Source: Methanobacteriaceae archaeon (GTDB lineage Archaea > Methanobacteriota > Methanobacteria > Methanobacteriales > Methanobacteriaceae). Taken from it: DNA of 44,025 bases. The notes under the pieces are model-generated. The model searched no databases, had not been told where the DNA came from, and was given only the letters and a program-made list of their open reading frames with translations. The position numbers and the translations under genes are program-made. Shown piece by piece: positions 26,414-36,000 of the stretch (the first letter of the stretch is position 1; each line of letters starts with the position of its first letter). The stretch is taken from assembly GCA_030539615.1 (NCBI GenBank), contig JAUNXU010000007.1, positions 1 through 44,025 of the forward strand, in the 5' to 3' direction.

Positions 26414-28243
26414 ATGGAGATAAGAGTTGCTGATTATATAGCACAGTTTTTAGTTAAAAATGGTGTTGATACATTATTTACTGTTGTTGGTGGTGGAGCT
26501 ATGTATTTAAATGATGGTTTTGGACATAATAAAGATTTAAATTGTATTCATAATCATCATGAACAAGCATGTACTATAGCTGCTGAAGGTTATTACAGAA
26601 TGAGTAATAAGTTACCTGCAGTTTGTGTTACAACAGGTCCTGGGGGAACAAATGCAATAACAGGAGTATTAGGTGCTTATTTAGATTCCATACCTATGAT
26701 TGTTATTTCAGGTCAAGTAAAAATTGAAATGACTGTTCAAGACACTGGTTTACCTTTACGTCAAATTGGAGATCAAGAATGGGATATTATAAGTACTGTT
26801 GATTCCATGACTAAATATAGCGAAATGATTACTAATCCTAATAAAATTAAATATGCTCTTCAAAAAGCTTTGTATTATGCAAAACATGGAAGACCTGGAT
26901 CATGTTGGTTAGATATTCCCTTAGATATTCAAGGAGCCATTATTGATACTGATGATTTAATTGATTTTAATCCAGATGAAGATAAGTTAGATTTAGGAAA
27001 ACATGTTACTACTGAAATAATTAATAAAGTAATTGAAAAACTTAAAAATGCTAAAAGACCAGTTATTTATGCAGGTTCTGCTATTAGAACCAATAATGCA
27101 TATAATGAATTTAGAAAATTAATTGATAAATTAAATATTCCTGTAGTTAATGCATGGAATGCTACTGATTCTCTTGAATATGATAATAACTTAACTGCAG
27201 GTTGTGGTGGTTCTATGGGTGATAGATCAGGAAATTTTGCAGTTCAAAATAGTGATTTAATATTATCATTAGGTTGTAGATTAAGCACAAGACAAGTTTC
27301 ATTTGCATATGATTTATGGGCAAGAAAAGCTTATAAAATCATGGTTGAAATAGATCCTGCAGAAATTAAAAAACATACATTGAATATTGATATGCCTATA
27401 CAATCAGATATAAAAGAGTTTTTAACTAAGTTTAATGAAGTTTTAGATGAAAATGAAAATTCTTTTGATTATTCAAAATGGGTAAAAATATGTAATTGTT
27501 GGAAAGAAAAATATCCTGTTTGTACAAAAGATGAATTAAATCAAAAAGGTCTTGTAAATGTTTATGCATTTTTAGATTCACTTTCAAATAATATGAAAGA
27601 AAAAGAAAAAATTGTTGTTGCAAATGGTTCTGCTTGTGCATGTATTCATGGTTATAAATTAAAAAAAGATCAAAGATTAATTGTTAATTCAGGGGTTGCT
27701 TCAATGGGTTATGACTTACCTGCAGCTATTGGTGCATGTTTATCTATTAATAATGAAAATTTAGTTTGTGTTAGTGGAGATGGAAGTATTCAAATGAATC
27801 TTCAAGAATTAGAAACAATTGTTCATCTTAATTTACCAATTAAACTATTTGTAATTAATAATAATGGTTATCAATCAATCAGGATTACTCAAAGAAACTT
27901 CTTTGAAAAACCATTTGTTGGAATTGGAAATGATAGTAATGATGTAAGTTTTCCAGATATGAAAAAAATTGCTTATGCATTTGGAATTCCATTTATTAGA
28001 TGTGAATCTAATGAAGATTTAGATGAATGTATAGAAAAAACATTAAATTCAGATTCATATATGATTTGTGAAATTATGGTGGATACAAAACAAAGTTTTG
28101 AACCAAAATCAGCATCTAAGAGATTACCTAATGGTAAAATGATATCTGCACCACTTGAAGATTTAGCACCATTTTTAGACAGAAAAGAACTAGAAAATAA
28201 TATGTTTATTGATTTAGTTAAAGAAGATGAATTCAATAAATAA
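26414..28243 (+). CDS. ThDP-dependent acetolactate-synthase-like enzyme (YerE-type candidate)
   Basis: This 609-residue protein has the three-domain plan of the ThDP decarboxylase/ligase family. The activating glutamate is E50 (HNHHEQAC). A central GxxxRTNNAYNEF domain follows. The ThDP/Mg motif is GDGS at 455-458, running to NNNGYQSIR. AAAGGAGAG precedes the ATG. In isolation it would be called acetolactate synthase, but it has no small subunit gene and sits among rfbFGH and a sugar reductase. In the yersiniose pathway YerE adds a two-carbon unit from pyruvate to CDP-4-keto-3,6-dideoxyglucose, the product expected here. That role is inferred from context. Confidence 0.8.
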   Translation: MEIRVADYIAQFLVKNGVDTLFTVVGGGAMYLNDGFGHNKDLNCIHNHHEQACTIAAEGYYRMSNKLPAVCVTTGPGGTNAITGVLGAYLDSIPMIVISGQVKIEMTVQDTGLPLRQIGDQEWDIISTVDSMTKYSEMITNPNKIKYALQKALYYAKHGRPGSCWLDIPLDIQGAIIDTDDLIDFNPDEDKLDLGKHVTTEIINKVIEKLKNAKRPVIYAGSAIRTNNAYNEFRKLIDKLNIPVVNAWNATDSLEYDNNLTAGCGGSMGDRSGNFAVQNSDLILSLGCRLSTRQVSFAYDLWARKAYKIMVEIDPAEIKKHTLNIDMPIQSDIKEFLTKFNEVLDENENSFDYSKWVKICNCWKEKYPVCTKDELNQKGLVNVYAFLDSLSNNMKEKEKIVVANGSACACIHGYKLKKDQRLIVNSGVASMGYDLPAAIGACLSINNENLVCVSGDGSIQMNLQELETIVHLNLPIKLFVINNNGYQSIRITQRNFFEKPFVGIGNDSNDVSFPDMKKIAYAFGIPFIRCESNEDLDECIEKTLNSDSYMICEIMVDTKQSFEPKSASKRLPNGKMISAPLEDLAPFLDRKELENNMFIDLVKEDEFNK

Positions 28244-28259
28244 AGTTAATGGTGATATT

Positions 28260-29174
28260 ATGAAAGCAGTAATAACTGGTGCTACAGGAATGATAGGTTC
28301 TACATTAATAAATATCTTATTAAAAAAAAATATTGAAGTCATAGCAATTATAAGACCTAATTCAAAAAAAATTAAAAATATTCCAAAATCAGATAAAATT
28401 AAAATAGTTGAATGTGATTTATCAAATTTAAATTCTTTATCAACTAAATTACCCTCTTGTAATTATTTTTTCCATTTTGGATGGATTTCTCCTGCAGGTA
28501 TTAATCGAAACAATCCTGAATTACAATTAAAAAATGTTCAATATGTTCTTGATGCTGTAAAATTAGCTAAAGCTATTGGATGTGAAAGTTTTATTGGAGC
28601 TGGTTCACAGGCAGAATATGGACTTAAAAATGAAATATTATCTAAAGATACTTCAATTAATCCTGTTAATAGTTATGGTATTGCAAAATATACTGCTGGT
28701 AAATTAAGTAGAATTTTAGCAAATGATTTAAATATTAAACATGTATGGGCTAGAGTTTTAAGTGTTTATGGTCCAAAAGATAATAATTACACTTTAATAA
28801 TGTCTTGTATTGATTCTATTTTGAATAATAAATCTTTTGATACAACAAAAGGTGAACAAATGTGGGATTATATTTATTCTGAAGATTGTGCAAAAGCATT
28901 TTATAATTTAGCTGTTAATGGTAAAAATGGTGAAGTTTATACAATTGGTTCAGGTAAAGTTAGGCCACTTAAAAAATACATATTAACTATAAAAAATAAT
29001 ATAAATCCTGATTTTAATTTAGGTATTGGTAATTTAGATTATTCTCCAAATCAAGTAATGTATTTATGTGCTGATATTTCAAATCTTCAAAAAGATACAG
29101 GTTTTGTACCTGAAATTTCTTTTGAAGATGGAATTAAAAAAACAATAAAATGGTATAAAAAAGAAATGTTATGA
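28260..29174 (+). CDS. NAD(P)-dependent sugar epimerase/reductase (YerF-type candidate)
   Basis: This is an extended SDR of about 304 residues with G7-ATGMIG13 and the catalytic Y139/K143 in YGIAK. I take ATG 28260, with GGTGA 4 bases upstream. The earlier ATG at 28227 lies inside the preceding gene and adds 11 residues before MKAVITG. The substrate is not evident from motifs. Following the ThDP enzyme directly, it could reduce the keto group of a branched CDP-sugar as YerF does, or act as a C4 epimerase/reductase. GSGKVRPL in the C-terminal half resembles substrate loops of CDP-sugar SDRs. Confidence 0.8.
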   Translation: MKAVITGATGMIGSTLINILLKKNIEVIAIIRPNSKKIKNIPKSDKIKIVECDLSNLNSLSTKLPSCNYFFHFGWISPAGINRNNPELQLKNVQYVLDAVKLAKAIGCESFIGAGSQAEYGLKNEILSKDTSINPVNSYGIAKYTAGKLSRILANDLNIKHVWARVLSVYGPKDNNYTLIMSCIDSILNNKSFDTTKGEQMWDYIYSEDCAKAFYNLAVNGKNGEVYTIGSGKVRPLKKYILTIKNNINPDFNLGIGNLDYSPNQVMYLCADISNLQKDTGFVPEISFEDGIKKTIKWYKKEML

Positions 29175-29240
29175 AGTTATGTATTAAAATAATAAAAAAT
29201 ATAAAATTATATTTATGATAAATATTAGGAAAAAGATAGT

Positions 29241-30743
29241 ATGAAAGTTTTATTTTTGAATTTACCTTATGAATTTAATATTAGTAGAGCAAGTAGGTGG
29301 CCTGAGAAAACTAAGTCTGGTACACTTTATTATCCTTATTGGTTATCTTATTGTGTTGGTGTTTGTAAATCTTATGATTTAGATGTTAAATTAGTTGATT
29401 GTATTACTAAAGAATATGATTTAAATGATACTTTAAATGAGATTTCAACATATGTTCCTGATTATATTATGTGTGAGACTACTACACCTACATGTGATTA
29501 TGATTATAATACGATTAATGCTATTAAGAATAAATTTCATAATATTAAGATTATTTGTGGAGGAACACATCCTACAATACTACCTGAAGAAGTATTAAAA
29601 AAATGTGATGGTATTGATTTTGTTGTTAGACAAGAATATGATTATACCGTACCTGAAATTATCCAAGCAGGTGATAATTTTATTGATGTAGATGGAATTA
29701 GTTTTAAATCTTCATTAATAACAGTTGATAATATAACAAGAAAAGATATTATTAAATCAAAAGATGGTAAAATAATCCACACTCCTGATAGAGTTCCTTT
29801 AGAAGATCTTGATAAATTACCTTATGTTTCTAAAGTTTATCAAGAATTTTTAGATGTGAATGATTATGCATATGCATTTGCTCAAAAACCTATGATTCAA
29901 ATAGTTTCAAGTAGAGGTTGTCCTAATAAATGTAATTTCTGTTCATATCCATCTACTATGGGTGGTAGATTATATAGAACAAGATCAGTTAAGGATTTAG
30001 CAGATGAATTTGAATATATTTTAAATGAAATGCCTGAAATTAAAGAAATATTCATTGAAGATGATACTTTCACAGTAGATCAAGATAGGGTTATTGATTT
30101 TTGTAATGAGTTAATAAGTAGAAATTTAAAATCTGTCTGGTCTTGTAATACCAGAGTTGATTTAAAATATGATACTATGAAAAAGATGAAAGAAGCAGGA
30201 TGTAGATTATTAGTATGTGGTTATGAATCAGGAAATCAAGATGTTTTAGATCAAACACAAAAGGGTATTACATTAGAACAATCTAGTGCATTTGCAAAAA
30301 ATGCTCGTAAATTAGATATAAAAGTCTTTGGTTGTTTTATGATAGGTTTAACAGGAGATAATTTAGATACAATTAATGAAACTTATGAATTTGCAAAAAC
30401 AGTATATCCTGATATGTGCTTTTTTCAACAAGCAGTTCCATTTCCAGGAACAGGATTTTATAAATGGGCTAAAGAAAATAATTATCTAATTACAGAAGAT
30501 TATGGTAAATGGTTAAATGATGATGGTTATCTTAATTGTCTTGTAGATTATCCTTATGCTGATCATAAAGAAATTGAAAAAATAAGAGATAATCTTATGA
30601 GTAAATATTATTTCTCATTTGCATATATTGGTAAAACATTCTTAGCTAATCTTGATTGGACAGAATTTAAACGTGTAATGCGTGGAGGAACACAATATAT
30701 TGCATTTAGATTTAAAAAAATGTTACATGGAAATAATGAATAG
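29241..30743 (+). CDS. Cobalamin-binding-domain radical SAM enzyme
   Basis: The protein has 500 residues. Residues 1-150 form a B12-binding-like domain (PDYIMCETTTPT, then ICGGTHPTILPEE). The radical SAM core carries C227-x3-C231-x2-C234 in RGCPNKCNFCSYP, followed by IFIEDDTFT and GYESGN. This is the class B architecture shared by radical methyltransferases and other remodelling enzymes. The position at the end of the CDP-sugar run (67 bases after the SDR) suggests modification of a glycan, its lipid carrier or a sugar, but no substrate can be assigned. The C-terminal 60 residues contain a short hydrophobic part. Confidence 0.82.
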   Translation: MKVLFLNLPYEFNISRASRWPEKTKSGTLYYPYWLSYCVGVCKSYDLDVKLVDCITKEYDLNDTLNEISTYVPDYIMCETTTPTCDYDYNTINAIKNKFHNIKIICGGTHPTILPEEVLKKCDGIDFVVRQEYDYTVPEIIQAGDNFIDVDGISFKSSLITVDNITRKDIIKSKDGKIIHTPDRVPLEDLDKLPYVSKVYQEFLDVNDYAYAFAQKPMIQIVSSRGCPNKCNFCSYPSTMGGRLYRTRSVKDLADEFEYILNEMPEIKEIFIEDDTFTVDQDRVIDFCNELISRNLKSVWSCNTRVDLKYDTMKKMKEAGCRLLVCGYESGNQDVLDQTQKGITLEQSSAFAKNARKLDIKVFGCFMIGLTGDNLDTINETYEFAKTVYPDMCFFQQAVPFPGTGFYKWAKENNYLITEDYGKWLNDDGYLNCLVDYPYADHKEIEKIRDNLMSKYYFSFAYIGKTFLANLDWTEFKRVMRGGTQYIAFRFKKMLHGNNE

Positions 30744-30932
30744 AAATTTCTTGATTATTTTTAACTAAATTTTTTCATCCACCACTTTTTTTAATTATTT
30801 TTCTTATATAAATCTATTTTTTTAAAGTAAAATTTAATATCTATAATAACAAAAAATATTATTATATTATAAAAAATAGGATAAAACTTTATTTATTTTT
30901 TTAATTTTTATTAGAGGGAGATTTGATTTATT

Positions 30933-32000
30933 ATGAAAGGAATTATATTATCTGGTGGTCATGGAACACGTTTAAGACCATTAACTCATACAGGACCTAA
31001 ACAATTAATACCTATAGCAAATAAGCCTGTTATATGTTATGCTATTGATGATTTAAGAAATGCAGGAATTACTGATATTGGTATTATTCTTGGAACTAAT
31101 ATGCCTGAAAAGATTAAAGAAGCATTAGGTGATGGTTCTGATTTTGGTGTAAATATTACTTATATTATGCAAGGTGAACCTAAGGGTCTTGCTCATGCTG
31201 CTAAAACTGCTTGCGATTTTGTAAAAGATGAACCTTTTGTAATGTATCTTGGTGATAATATTTTAAAAGCAGGTATTGAAGAATTAGTAGATGGTTTTGA
31301 AGATTCTAAATATTCAGCTCGTATATTATTACAGCCTGTTGAAGATCCACGTCAATTTGGTGTTGCTGAATTAAATGATAATCAAGAAGTTGTTAATCTT
31401 GTTGAAAAACCTAAAGAACCTAAAAGTAATTTAGCATTAGTTGGAATTTATTTATTTACTAAGGAAATTTTTAATGCTATTGATAATATTAAACCTTCAT
31501 GGAGGGATGAATTAGAAATTACTGATGCTATTCAAAGATTAATAGATACAGATCATGATGTTGATTCATTTGTTGTTGAAGGTTGGTGGAAAGATACAGG
31601 AAAACCAGAAGATGTTCTTGATGCTAATCAATTAATCTTAGAAACTATTAACTCATCTATTGAAGGTGTTGTTGAAGATGATGTTAAAATTAAAGGAAGA
31701 GTAGTAATAGGAAAAGATACAATTATAAAATCAGGTTCAGTTATCAGAGGTCCTGCTGTTATAGGATCAAATTGTATTATTGAAGGATATGTAGGACCAT
31801 ATACAGCAATAGGAGATAATACAAAAATTATTGATAGTGAAATTGATTCTTCAATAGTAATGGGAGAAGCTATAATTCACTGTGAAGATAAGATTGTAGA
31901 TAGTCTAATAGGATTAAATGCTCAAATTACAACAGGAGAAAATAAATATCCAAAAGGTAGAAGCTTTGTAATTGGTGAAAATTCAGTAGTAAAATTATAA
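30933..32000 (+). CDS. rmlA: Glucose-1-phosphate thymidylyltransferase, archaeal long form
   Basis: This 355-residue protein has a nucleotidyltransferase domain (GGHGTRLRPLT, KQLIPIANKPV, YLGDN) and a left-handed beta-helix C-terminus of repeated hexapeptide units (from about residue 245, with VIGKDT, VIRGPAVIGS). This two-domain form is usual for archaeal RmlA. It would supply dTDP-glucose for rmlB. It lies 14 kb from rmlB, beside galU. AGGGAG lies 12 bases before the ATG. The 189-base spacer upstream is AT-rich, with a TATA-like TTATATAAA at 30804-30812. Confidence 0.9.
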   Translation: MKGIILSGGHGTRLRPLTHTGPKQLIPIANKPVICYAIDDLRNAGITDIGIILGTNMPEKIKEALGDGSDFGVNITYIMQGEPKGLAHAAKTACDFVKDEPFVMYLGDNILKAGIEELVDGFEDSKYSARILLQPVEDPRQFGVAELNDNQEVVNLVEKPKEPKSNLALVGIYLFTKEIFNAIDNIKPSWRDELEITDAIQRLIDTDHDVDSFVVEGWWKDTGKPEDVLDANQLILETINSSIEGVVEDDVKIKGRVVIGKDTIIKSGSVIRGPAVIGSNCIIEGYVGPYTAIGDNTKIIDSEIDSSIVMGEAIIHCEDKIVDSLIGLNAQITTGENKYPKGRSFVIGENSVVKL

Positions 32001-32022
32001 AAAAAAGGGAGATTAAAAAAAC

Positions 32023-32877
32023 ATGAAAGCAATAATACCAGCAGCAGGATTAGGAACAAGATTTCTACCAGCTACAAAAGCACAACCAAAAGAAATGCTA
32101 CCAGTATTTAATAAACCAACAATACAATACGTGGTAGAAGAAGCAGTTAATTCAGGAATAGATGACATCCTAATAATCACAGGAAAAGGAAAACGCAGTA
32201 TTGAAGATCACTTTGATAGATCATTTGAACTAGAATACCATCTAGAAAAAAAAGGTAAACTAGACTATCTTAAAGAAGTCGAAGAAATATCAAACATGGC
32301 AGACATATACTACGTACGTCAAAAAAGACAAAAAGGACTAGGAGATGCAATAAACTCAGCACAAAAACACATAGGGGATGAACCATTTGCAGTACTACTA
32401 GGAGATACCATAACCTACTCAAACACACCCTGCATAAAACAATTAATGGACGTTTATGAAAAATACAACTCATCCACCATAGCCATAGAAGAACTACCAA
32501 AACACAAAATAGAAAGATACGGAATAATCGATGGACAATCAATAAATGACAAAGTCTACAAAGTAGATGACCTAGTAGAAAAACCAAAACTAGAAGATGC
32601 ACCATCAAATTTAGGAATAACAGGAAGATACATCCTAACACCAGACATCTTCGACCATCTAAAAAACACAAAACCAGGAGTAGGTGGAGAAATACAACTA
32701 ACCGACGCAATAAAAAAACAAAAATCAGTCTATGCAACACTATTTGAAGGCTCAATATACGACATAGGAAATACCATTGAATGGCTAAAAAGCTCAATAG
32801 ACATGGCACTAACACATGAAGATGTAAGTGCTGATTTATGTGATTATCTTAGAAAAAAACTAGAAGAATGCGAATAG
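32023..32877 (+). CDS. galU: UTP-glucose-1-phosphate uridylyltransferase
   Basis: This 284-residue GalU has AAGLGTRFLPATKAQPKEMLP at the N-terminus, QKGLGDAI, LLGD and VEKP in family positions. It makes UDP-glucose, which can be epimerised to UDP-galactose for Glf. It starts 22 bases after rmlA with GGGAG upstream, so the two are an operon. Nearly all Leu codons are CTA and codons end in A or C until about 32815, where they revert to the T-ending style of the neighbours. The 181-codon minus-strand frame inside it is a by-product of that composition. Confidence 0.92.
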   Translation: MKAIIPAAGLGTRFLPATKAQPKEMLPVFNKPTIQYVVEEAVNSGIDDILIITGKGKRSIEDHFDRSFELEYHLEKKGKLDYLKEVEEISNMADIYYVRQKRQKGLGDAINSAQKHIGDEPFAVLLGDTITYSNTPCIKQLMDVYEKYNSSTIAIEELPKHKIERYGIIDGQSINDKVYKVDDLVEKPKLEDAPSNLGITGRYILTPDIFDHLKNTKPGVGGEIQLTDAIKKQKSVYATLFEGSIYDIGNTIEWLKSSIDMALTHEDVSADLCDYLRKKLEECE

Positions 32878-33094
32878 ATATTTTATAATTAATTTTTTTA
32901 TTAAAATGAGTTAATAGTTGGATAATAAATAATTATTATCAATTAAGATAATATTAGAAAATTAAAATAAAGTTATTTACTAATTAAAAATTACAAAATA
33001 AGTTATTATGCTGATTTTAACAATAGTAATTAACACTATAAATATTGGTTAATCAATTATAAATAAAAAAAAAATACTTTTTATGTTGGTTTAA

Positions 33095-36000
33095 ATGAGT
33101 GGGCAAGTTATTGAAAAAAATACTGAAATTGAAATTAAAAAATTAAGAAATAATCTTATAGATATGGGGTTAAGAAACAATTTATTAAATTTTAAGATAT
33201 TAAAAAGCAGAACTATTCCTGTGGTAGATGAGGTTGTAGGAGAATTATTTGATATTCTTGTTTTATCTGGAAAAAAAATGAAATTTTTACCTGGAAAAGG
33301 GCGGAATAATCATCAGAAAAATAAGAATACATTATGGAAAATGCCATTATCATCTAATGTTCCTGATAAACACAAAGATTTATTTTTACAAACTAATTTA
33401 GAAGAAGAATCTCTTCAAAATAAATTATTTTCACTTCATCAATATTATAAAACTAATTTAGAAGAACAAGGATATAATAGTCTTTATTTATCTTTAGGCT
33501 GTTTAGAATGGAATGAAAGTAGTGATGAATTAAATCTTCGTAAAGCACCATTATTTTTAATACCTGTAAAAATATTTAGAAATTCAGTGAATAATCCTTT
33601 TAAAATTGAATGGGATGAGGATGATTGTTGTTTTAATACAGCATTAGAATTTAAATTAATTGAACAAGGTATTACTCTTCCAAAATTTGATGAAATAAAA
33701 ACTAAAAAAGATCTTAATAATTATTTTAAAGAAGTACAAAAAAGCATTTCTACAAAAAAAAATTGGAACATTACTAATGAAATTTATTTAAGTAATTTTA
33801 GTTTTAAGAAAATTGTAATGTATAAAGATTTGGATATGGATAATTGGCCAGAAGATATTTTAGATGGTGGAATAAATAGCTTAATTAATCCTATTAATGA
33901 ACAAAATACTGATTCTTTTGAAGAAAAAGATTGTGATAGATTAATTAAAGATGAAAATGTTTTTCATGTTTTAGATGCTGATTCTTCTCAAGTTGCAGTT
34001 ATTGAAGATGTAAAAAAAGGGAATAATTTAGTAGTTGAAGGTCCTCCAGGTACAGGTAAATCTCAAACTATTGTTAATTTAATAGCAGAATTATTGGCTT
34101 TGAATAAAACAGTTTTATTTGTTAGTGAAAAAAAAGCTGCATTAGATGTAGTTAAAAAAAGATTAGATTCTTTAAAATTGGGAAAAGGTTGTTTGGAACT
34201 TCATAGTAATAAAACTAATAAAAAACAATTTATAAATGAATTATCTCAAAGATTAACAGAACATAAAATAAATAATTCTAAAGAAGGTGAATATCATCAA
34301 TTATTTTCTTTAAAAAAGAATCTTAATGAGTATATGGATGTCATAGAAACTAATTATGGGAATACTAATTTTACACCATATGATTTGATGGGTTTATATG
34401 AATTTTATTATCAAGATATTGAAAAGTTAAACCAAGAATTTTGTAAATTTAATATTCCTGATACTAAGAATTTTTATAAGGAAAGATTAAGTGAATTAAA
34501 ACTTTTTCTTGAAAAGGTATCAGAAATTTATAAATTAATTTGTCCTATTAAAGAGAATGTTTGGAGATTTACTAATCCTAAATATTTAACTCCTGATGAT
34601 AAAGAAAACATAAATAAAGAATTAAATTTATTAAATAATACAATTTCATCAATATTGAATGTTATTGATGATATACAAAATAAGACAGCTGCTAAAAAAT
34701 TAGAAAATTTAAATGATATAGAAGAATATGTTAATAATTGTAAATTACTTGAAATTAAACCTCAATTATTAGGTGATTTAAATTTTGAAAATTTAATTAC
34801 ATCAATTGAAAATTATCAAATTAAAACTAGTGATATTGATGTAAAAGTTTTAGATATGGATTTACTAAATAAAAAAGAAGAAGTTTCTAATTTAATAGAA
34901 GAAATTTCTTCATTAGATATAGAATATAATATTCTAAATAAATATGATTTAGAAGAGTTAATAACTTCATTTCAAAAGTATAATGATAAATTAAATAACT
35001 CAAAAATTAACAAAGCTTTAGAAATTAATGATTTAATTTCAAAATTTGATGTTTTCATGAAAAATAAAAATTCTATATTTACTTTTTTTAAAAGAAATTT
35101 TAAGAAAATTAGAACAGAATTTAAGGGATGTTATGAAGAGGGGGAAGTTCCTAAAAATAATGATATAATAGCTGATGATTTTGCAGAAATAATAAAATGG
35201 AAAGATGAATTTAATAGTTTAAGAGAAACTTTATTACTTTATTGTTCTGATAAAACTATTTCTAATAAAAAAATAATTTATGATTCTGAAAAGTTAATTA
35301 ATTTAGATAAGAAATTAATTCAATTTAAAAATGAATTTTCGGATTATAATATTGAATTAAAAAATAAACCATTAAATGAGTTAGTTAATGAAATAGATGA
35401 TTTAATTAAAATTAAATCTGAAAAAGAAGAAATTAATTCAAATTCTAATGCTTTAAATTATTTTAATGAGTTATGGGAAGGAACTAATTCAGATATTGAT
35501 AAGTTGAATAAAAGATATGATCTCATATTACAATTTAATGAGTTAGTAGATTCTAATTTTTTCAATAATAAAACTATAAAATTGATAAATAATGGCATAG
35601 ATTTAAATGAACTTTCTTCATTATTTAATACATTATTAACTTTAAAAAAAGATATTTTAACATCTTATAATAAATTGGACAATTTATTGAATTTCAATAG
35701 TGAATTAAATAGTTTGGATATAGTTAATTTAAATTTTAATAAATTTAAAGAGCATATTGAAAAGTTCTTGGAAAATGAAACATTATCCTCTTGGAATAAT
35801 TTTAATAATCTAAAAAAAGAATCAAATAAATATACTAAAGGTATTATTGATATTATAAGTGAAGATAAAGTTAAATCTGAAGCTATTGAATCAATTTTTT
35901 ATTTAAATTTTGCAAATAATGCACTTAATGAAATTTTTAAAGAAAATGAAATTCTTCAAGATTTTAATGGGACAATTCAAGATAATTATGTTAAAGATTT

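Noticed and set aside
26414-28243. Housekeeping acetolactate synthase (ilvB)
   Set aside because: No regulatory subunit or other branched-chain amino-acid genes are nearby, and the gene is embedded in a CDP-sugar operon, so a glycan role is favoured, though not proven.
28227-28259. Upstream ATG for the SDR after the ThDP enzyme
   Set aside because: It lies within the previous gene without a ribosome binding site, while ATG 28260 has GGTGA upstream and gives the normal MKAVITG opening.
32270-32815. 181-codon minus-strand frame inside galU
   Set aside because: galU is unmistakable on the plus strand; the frame is open only because T-poor codons give few stops on the complement.
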